Below are positions 60,603 through 64,000 of a DNA stretch of 64,000 nucleotides, one piece after another; within the stretch, counting starts at the first letter, position 1; each line of letters opens with the position of its first letter. The stretch spans positions 62,001 through 126,000 of the forward strand of contig CAMYMG010000084.1 of NCBI GenBank assembly GCA_947259295.1, written 5' to 3'. Made by a program: the position numbers and the translations under genes. The notes below the pieces were generated by a model that was given only the letters and a program-made list of their open reading frames with translations, made no database searches and was not told the DNA's origin. The DNA is from an uncultured Rhizobiaceae bacterium (GTDB lineage: Bacteria; Pseudomonadota; Alphaproteobacteria; Rhizobiales; Rhizobiaceae).

Positions 60603-63581
60603 TCAGACGAATATATAGTCATCCTGGGACAGCGCGGTGACGCCGGCGAGATGGAAGCTTTCCTGCCCTCCGGAAAAATGAATAGTCCACTCGTCGTCGA
60701 CATGGCTGAGATATGCACCATCGCCATAACCCTCGAATCGCAACTGGTCGTGTTCGGCCAGTCCGGCGGCGGCCGCCTTGAAATCTGCAATGGTGTCGGT
60801 GCCGCCTCCGACCTCGAAAACGAACGTATCGTTGCCCGCTCCGCCGAAGAGCCAGTCATTTCCGGTCTTGCCATTCAACGTGTCGTTGCCGGCGGAACCG
60901 ACCATCCGGTTGGCGAGGGAATTCCCAAGTCCGATCGTGCCAGGCGCCAGTAGCTCGAGATTCTCGACATGGTCTGGGAGCGCGTAGGAGATGTATGATT
61001 CGACCGTGTCGATGCCTTCGCGCAGATGCTCGACGACGGACTGGTCGGCGTTGTCGACGAGATAGGTGTCGTCGCCCAGTCCGCCCTTGAAGATGTCCGC
61101 TTCGCCCTTGCCCTCGAATCGCTCGCTTGACGCGCTGCCGAGCATCATGTCGGCGTTGACGGTGCCGATATTGGCGCGGATCCAGGCCTGGCTTTCCGGC
61201 GGCACGGTGGGGAGGTCGAAGTTCGACGCGGTGAACTGGTCGATTCGCGTGTCCCTGAAGACCAGCGTTTCGAAGCCGCTTACGGCCAGATAGGTGTCGT
61301 TGCCGATCTCGGTCATGGCCGAACGCACCTGGTCGAAGGTCGAGAAGCCGTGGTCGGCGAGGCGCACGATATCGCCATTGGCCGCGCCCGGCGCAAAATC
61401 CGCGATGATGTCGGAGCCGTCGCCGCGCTCGAAGACGAAGGTGTCGCTGCCGCCACCGCCGAAGAGGATGTCGTTGCCGAGCCCGCCCCGGATGAGATTG
61501 TCGCCGCCATTGCCGGAGAGGATGTTGGCCATCGCATTTCCGGTCGCGCTGTCGCTGTCGGCGTCGCCGACGAGGTAGAGGTTCTCGACATTGTCGGAAA
61601 GCGCGAAGCTGGTCGACGCGCGCACCGCATCGATGCCCTGGTTGAAAGCCTCGACGACCCGCGCCGCCGGATCGTTGACGATGTAGGTGTCGTCGCCCTG
61701 CAGACCGCGCAGCGTGTCGGCACCGAGCCTGGCGTCGAGCATGTCGTTGCCGGCACTGCCGGACAGCGTGTCGGTGCCGTTCGTCCCCTGGATGTATTTC
61801 TTGTGCTCGCCAGTCTCGCGCAGCGTGTAGTTCGCAAGCGAATATTCCGACAGCTGGTAGGCGGCGATCTGGTCGATGCGGAACTGGGCATCGAGCGAGG
61901 GATCGGCGTCGCCCGGCCAGGTGCCGCCGACCGCCAGATTGGCGATCATGTACATCGGCGCGTTCAGATCGGAGGGCGTGGCAAAGGACATCGTCTCGAC
62001 GCCATCGACATAGAAGGTGATCTCGTAGGGGGTCCACATCATGCCGTAGCTGTGCGCTCCCCCGGAGGTGTCGACCTGCGCCCAGCCGCCCGCCGTGCCG
62101 CCCGGATCGATGACGGCGGAATGGACCTGGTTAGGCTGGTCGCCGAAGGCTTCCAGAATGTCGAGTTCGGGCGGCCATGAATTGTCGACGGGGAGCAGCC
62201 AGAAAGCCGGCCATGCGCCAGCTCCCTCCGGCAGTTCGGCGGTGATCTCGAAATAGCCGTAGGTCTGCCAGAACGAGGACTGCGTCGAGATCATGCCCGA
62301 AGTGAAGGCGTAGTCCTTGGTGGCACCGCCGGTCTCTTCGATGGAGCTGGCGCTGATGACCAAATGGCCATTCTCGAGCGAAAACGGATTGTAGCCGAGC
62401 GGCGTCTGTTCTTCGACGCCCGTAAGCCCCTTGAAGTCGGTGTCGACATAGATCTGCTGCTCCCCGTTGGCGGCAAGCGTATAGGCACCGTCGCCCCACC
62501 ACTCGAACTGGGTACGCCACGTGCCGCTGCCATCGGCAAAACGATCGAAGGAATCGAAGTCGTCGACGAAGGTACGGCTCATGGCGCCCTTGTCGGGAGT
62601 TAGCGAAAAATCATCCGCGGAAAAGGCCGAAACCTTGGTGTTGTGGAAGGTGAGTGTGGAGCCGTCGCCCAGGTCTAGGATGGCCTCGCTGCCGACCTGG
62701 TGGAAGGCGGCCGAAACGGCGGCAAAATCCTCGAAGGCGAACCCCGATAGCGCCACCTTGTCGCCGTCGGCGGCCCTGAAGTCCATGATGACGTCGGAGC
62801 CCTGGCCCTGGCGTATGACAAAGGTGTCGCCGCCGGCGCCGCCGGTCAGCACGTCGTCGCCGTGTCCGCCGTCGATGAGATTGGCGCCGTCATTGCCGTT
62901 GACGACATTGTCGAGGTCGTTGCCGCGCGCCGAAGACGACTGCGTGCCCAAGAGCACCAGATTCTCGACCTCGGGAGCGGTGGTCAGCGAATAGCCATGC
63001 AGGCCGTAGGTCTTGATCGTGTCGATGCCGCCGGCATTTGCTTCGACGACCCTGTCGGTGTGATCCCAAACGAAATAGATGTCGTCGCCGGCGCCGCCTG
63101 AAAGCGTGATATCGGAAGCGTGGGCGGTCAGCTGGTCGTTGCCGGCGGTGCCGGAGAGCGTGGATCCAGAGGTGCTGGTCGCGCTCCACGTGGTCGGCGG
63201 CCCCGACCAGGGCAGGCGCCAGTCGACGACGATATTGTCGGCGACGAGGGCGGTGAGGTCGACATTGCGCAGGACGAGGGTCGCACCGTCGGGAAGACTG
63301 ACGCGGACATCGGCACCGGACTGGACCGATACGGCCTTGAAGGCCCAGAAGTCGGCGAAGCCAAAGTTCTGCAGGCGGAGCGCGTCACCACCGGTGCCGG
63401 CCTGAAAATCCTCGATGATGTCCGAGCCTTCGCCCTTGCGCACGACGACGGTGTCGGAGCCAGAACCGCCGAACAGCGTATCGTTGCCCTTGCCGCCATA
63501 AATGATGTCTGTGTCGGCGGAGCCGATCAGTCTGTCGTTGGTATCTGAACCGACAAGGAAGCTTGGGGGAATGGCGGGCAT
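60603..63581 (-). CDS. Secreted RTX-type glycoside hydrolase family 16 glycanase
   Basis: 992 residues. Residues 335-580 are a GH16 laminarinase/succinoglycanase-like domain with the catalytic motif ELDILE at 472-477 (nucleophile Glu472, acid/base Glu477). Calcium-binding RTX repeats (GGxGxDxLx type) flank it: residues 10-45, 140-255, 605-740 and 850-930, for example GGKGNDTLFGGSGSDTVV and GSAGNDTLNGKTGNDWLFGG. No N-terminal signal peptide; the RTX repeats and hydrophobic C-terminus (LSQDDYIFV) point to type I secretion, as for S. meliloti ExsH through PrsDE. It would cleave the nascent polysaccharide outside the cell. Confidence 0.92.
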   Translation of the reverse strand: MPAIPPSFLVGSDTNDRLIGSADTDIIYGGKGNDTLFGGSGSDTVVVRKGEGSDIIEDFQAGTGGDALRLQNFGFADFWAFKAVSVQSGADVRVSLPDGATLVLRNVDLTALVADNIVVDWRLPWSGPPTTWSATSTSGSTLSGTAGNDQLTAHASDITLSGGAGDDIYFVWDHTDRVVEANAGGIDTIKTYGLHGYSLTTAPEVENLVLLGTQSSSARGNDLDNVVNGNDGANLIDGGHGDDVLTGGAGGDTFVIRQGQGSDVIMDFRAADGDKVALSGFAFEDFAAVSAAFHQVGSEAILDLGDGSTLTFHNTKVSAFSADDFSLTPDKGAMSRTFVDDFDSFDRFADGSGTWRTQFEWWGDGAYTLAANGEQQIYVDTDFKGLTGVEEQTPLGYNPFSLENGHLVISASSIEETGGATKDYAFTSGMISTQSSFWQTYGYFEITAELPEGAGAWPAFWLLPVDNSWPPELDILEAFGDQPNQVHSAVIDPGGTAGGWAQVDTSGGAHSYGMMWTPYEITFYVDGVETMSFATPSDLNAPMYMIANLAVGGTWPGDADPSLDAQFRIDQIAAYQLSEYSLANYTLRETGEHKKYIQGTNGTDTLSGSAGNDMLDARLGADTLRGLQGDDTYIVNDPAARVVEAFNQGIDAVRASTSFALSDNVENLYLVGDADSDSATGNAMANILSGNGGDNLIRGGLGNDILFGGGGSDTFVFERGDGSDIIADFAPGAANGDIVRLADHGFSTFDQVRSAMTEIGNDTYLAVSGFETLVFRDTRIDQFTASNFDLPTVPPESQAWIRANIGTVNADMMLGSASSERFEGKGEADIFKGGLGDDTYLVDNADQSVVEHLREGIDTVESYISYALPDHVENLELLAPGTIGLGNSLANRMVGSAGNDTLNGKTGNDWLFGGAGNDTFVFEVGGGTDTIADFKAAAAGLAEHDQLRFEGYGDGAYLSHVDDEWTIHFSGGQESFHLAGVTALSQDDYIFV

Positions 63582-64000
63582 ATGGCGGGTGTCCCTGTGT
63601 CCGAACTGCGACGCAGTGGCGCCCCGGAGCTTCCGGTTGCGGCCGCGGCGACCGAGGCGTCCGACTGGCGAAGGACGAGCCTACGCGCCGTCAGAACGTT
63701 TCTTGTCGTTGAGAAGAACATACCGAATTCGACGCGTCATCATTGCGGCGGCACTTGGGTTTTTTTGTGCGACGCGGGGTTAACGACTTCACTAATTCTT
63801 TCGTCGAATTACCGCAATTTGACGTCACTAGGGCGAGATTCGGGGCGTTCGAGTGCGCGCAAACGAGTTCTGGCGTTGACAACCCACCCGTATTGCGACG
63901 CAGTATGGGGCACATCTCGCCGCTCCGCCGCGGTTGCCGGCCCCAAATCTCAGGCTCTTGCTTTGGCGCCGATTCCCACGCGGAACGCACAACCGATGAA
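63582..64000. other. Non-coding region upstream of the GH16 gene to the window edge
   Basis: No frame with coding character or a Shine-Dalgarno was found on either strand. It contains the promoter side of the GH16 gene, an AT-rich patch with a T-run (GGGTTTTTTTGTG near 63759) and two GATTC sites. A gene may begin beyond the right edge. Confidence 0.5.

Noticed and set aside
61066-63480. Repeated units that could suggest a CRISPR or satellite array
   Set aside because: They are the coding form of RTX GGxGxD repeats, irregular in spacing and without spacers.

Overview
The window is a high-G+C, gene-dense chromosomal segment of an alphaproteobacterium of the order Rhizobiales, most like Mesorhizobium and its relatives in the Phyllobacteriaceae. 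Evidence: the full alphaproteobacterial order of the dcw cell-division cluster, a BtaA/BtaB betaine-lipid pair with a Pho box, an ExoY-like priming sugar transferase beside a Wzx/Wzy-type polysaccharide locus, a secreted RTX/GH16 glycanase, and GANTC (CcrM-type) sites upstream of the division genes. No integrase, transposase, tRNA, rRNA or CRISPR array was seen, so this looks like core chromosome with a more variable polysaccharide locus at the right end.

Layout. 1-9.5 kb: a truncated FabH-like synthase, a MOSC protein, an SDR, DUF2293 and TrmO, then a divergently transcribed ArsR/methyltransferase fusion coupled to metF, an unlisted 28-residue membrane peptide gene, an amidase with a DMT exporter, and ornithine decarboxylase. 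9.5-16.6 kb: a YetF-like protein, two secreted peptidoglycan hydrolases, btaA-btaB, a cupin and a heme peroxidase. 16.6-25.3 kb: a fused 5-oxoprolinase with a divergent winged-helix regulator, a small lipoprotein, a second DMT transporter, a TerB/DnaJ protein coupled to an amidase, a lytic transglycosylase and the RNase P RNA. 25.3-26.4 kb: a Cys/Met-metabolism PLP enzyme. 26.8-45.7 kb: mraZ-rsmH-ftsL-ftsI-murE-murF-mraY-murD-ftsW-murG-murC-murB, a gap, then ddlB-ftsQ-ftsA-ftsZ, followed by lpxC, bamD and recN to 49.7 kb. 49.7-64 kb: an exopolysaccharide locus (two glycosyltransferases, polymerase, flippase, pyruvyltransferase-like protein, two NAD-dependent sugar enzymes, GH26 hydrolase, small membrane protein, priming transferase, GH16/RTX glycanase).

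How it fits together. The dcw run makes lipid-II precursors (MurE, MurF, MraY, MurD, MurG, MurC, MurB, Ddl) and the divisome (FtsL, FtsI, FtsW, FtsQ, FtsA, FtsZ). Most neighbours overlap by ATGA or GTGA, so translation is coupled. LpxC and BamD add outer-membrane assembly. Regulatory DNA readable by eye includes a TGGGN array at 10-bp period upstream of mraZ, seven GANTC sites in 168 bp upstream of ddlB-ftsQAZ, a Pho box in front of btaA, a near-palindrome in front of the ArsR/methyltransferase-metF pair, and a 17-bp palindrome before the polysaccharide locus. No wholly new multi-gene system is proven here. The best leads are the GANTC cluster, the 28-residue peptide, the in-frame GC-rich insertion in the oxoprolinase, and the undescribed polysaccharide locus with two glycanases.
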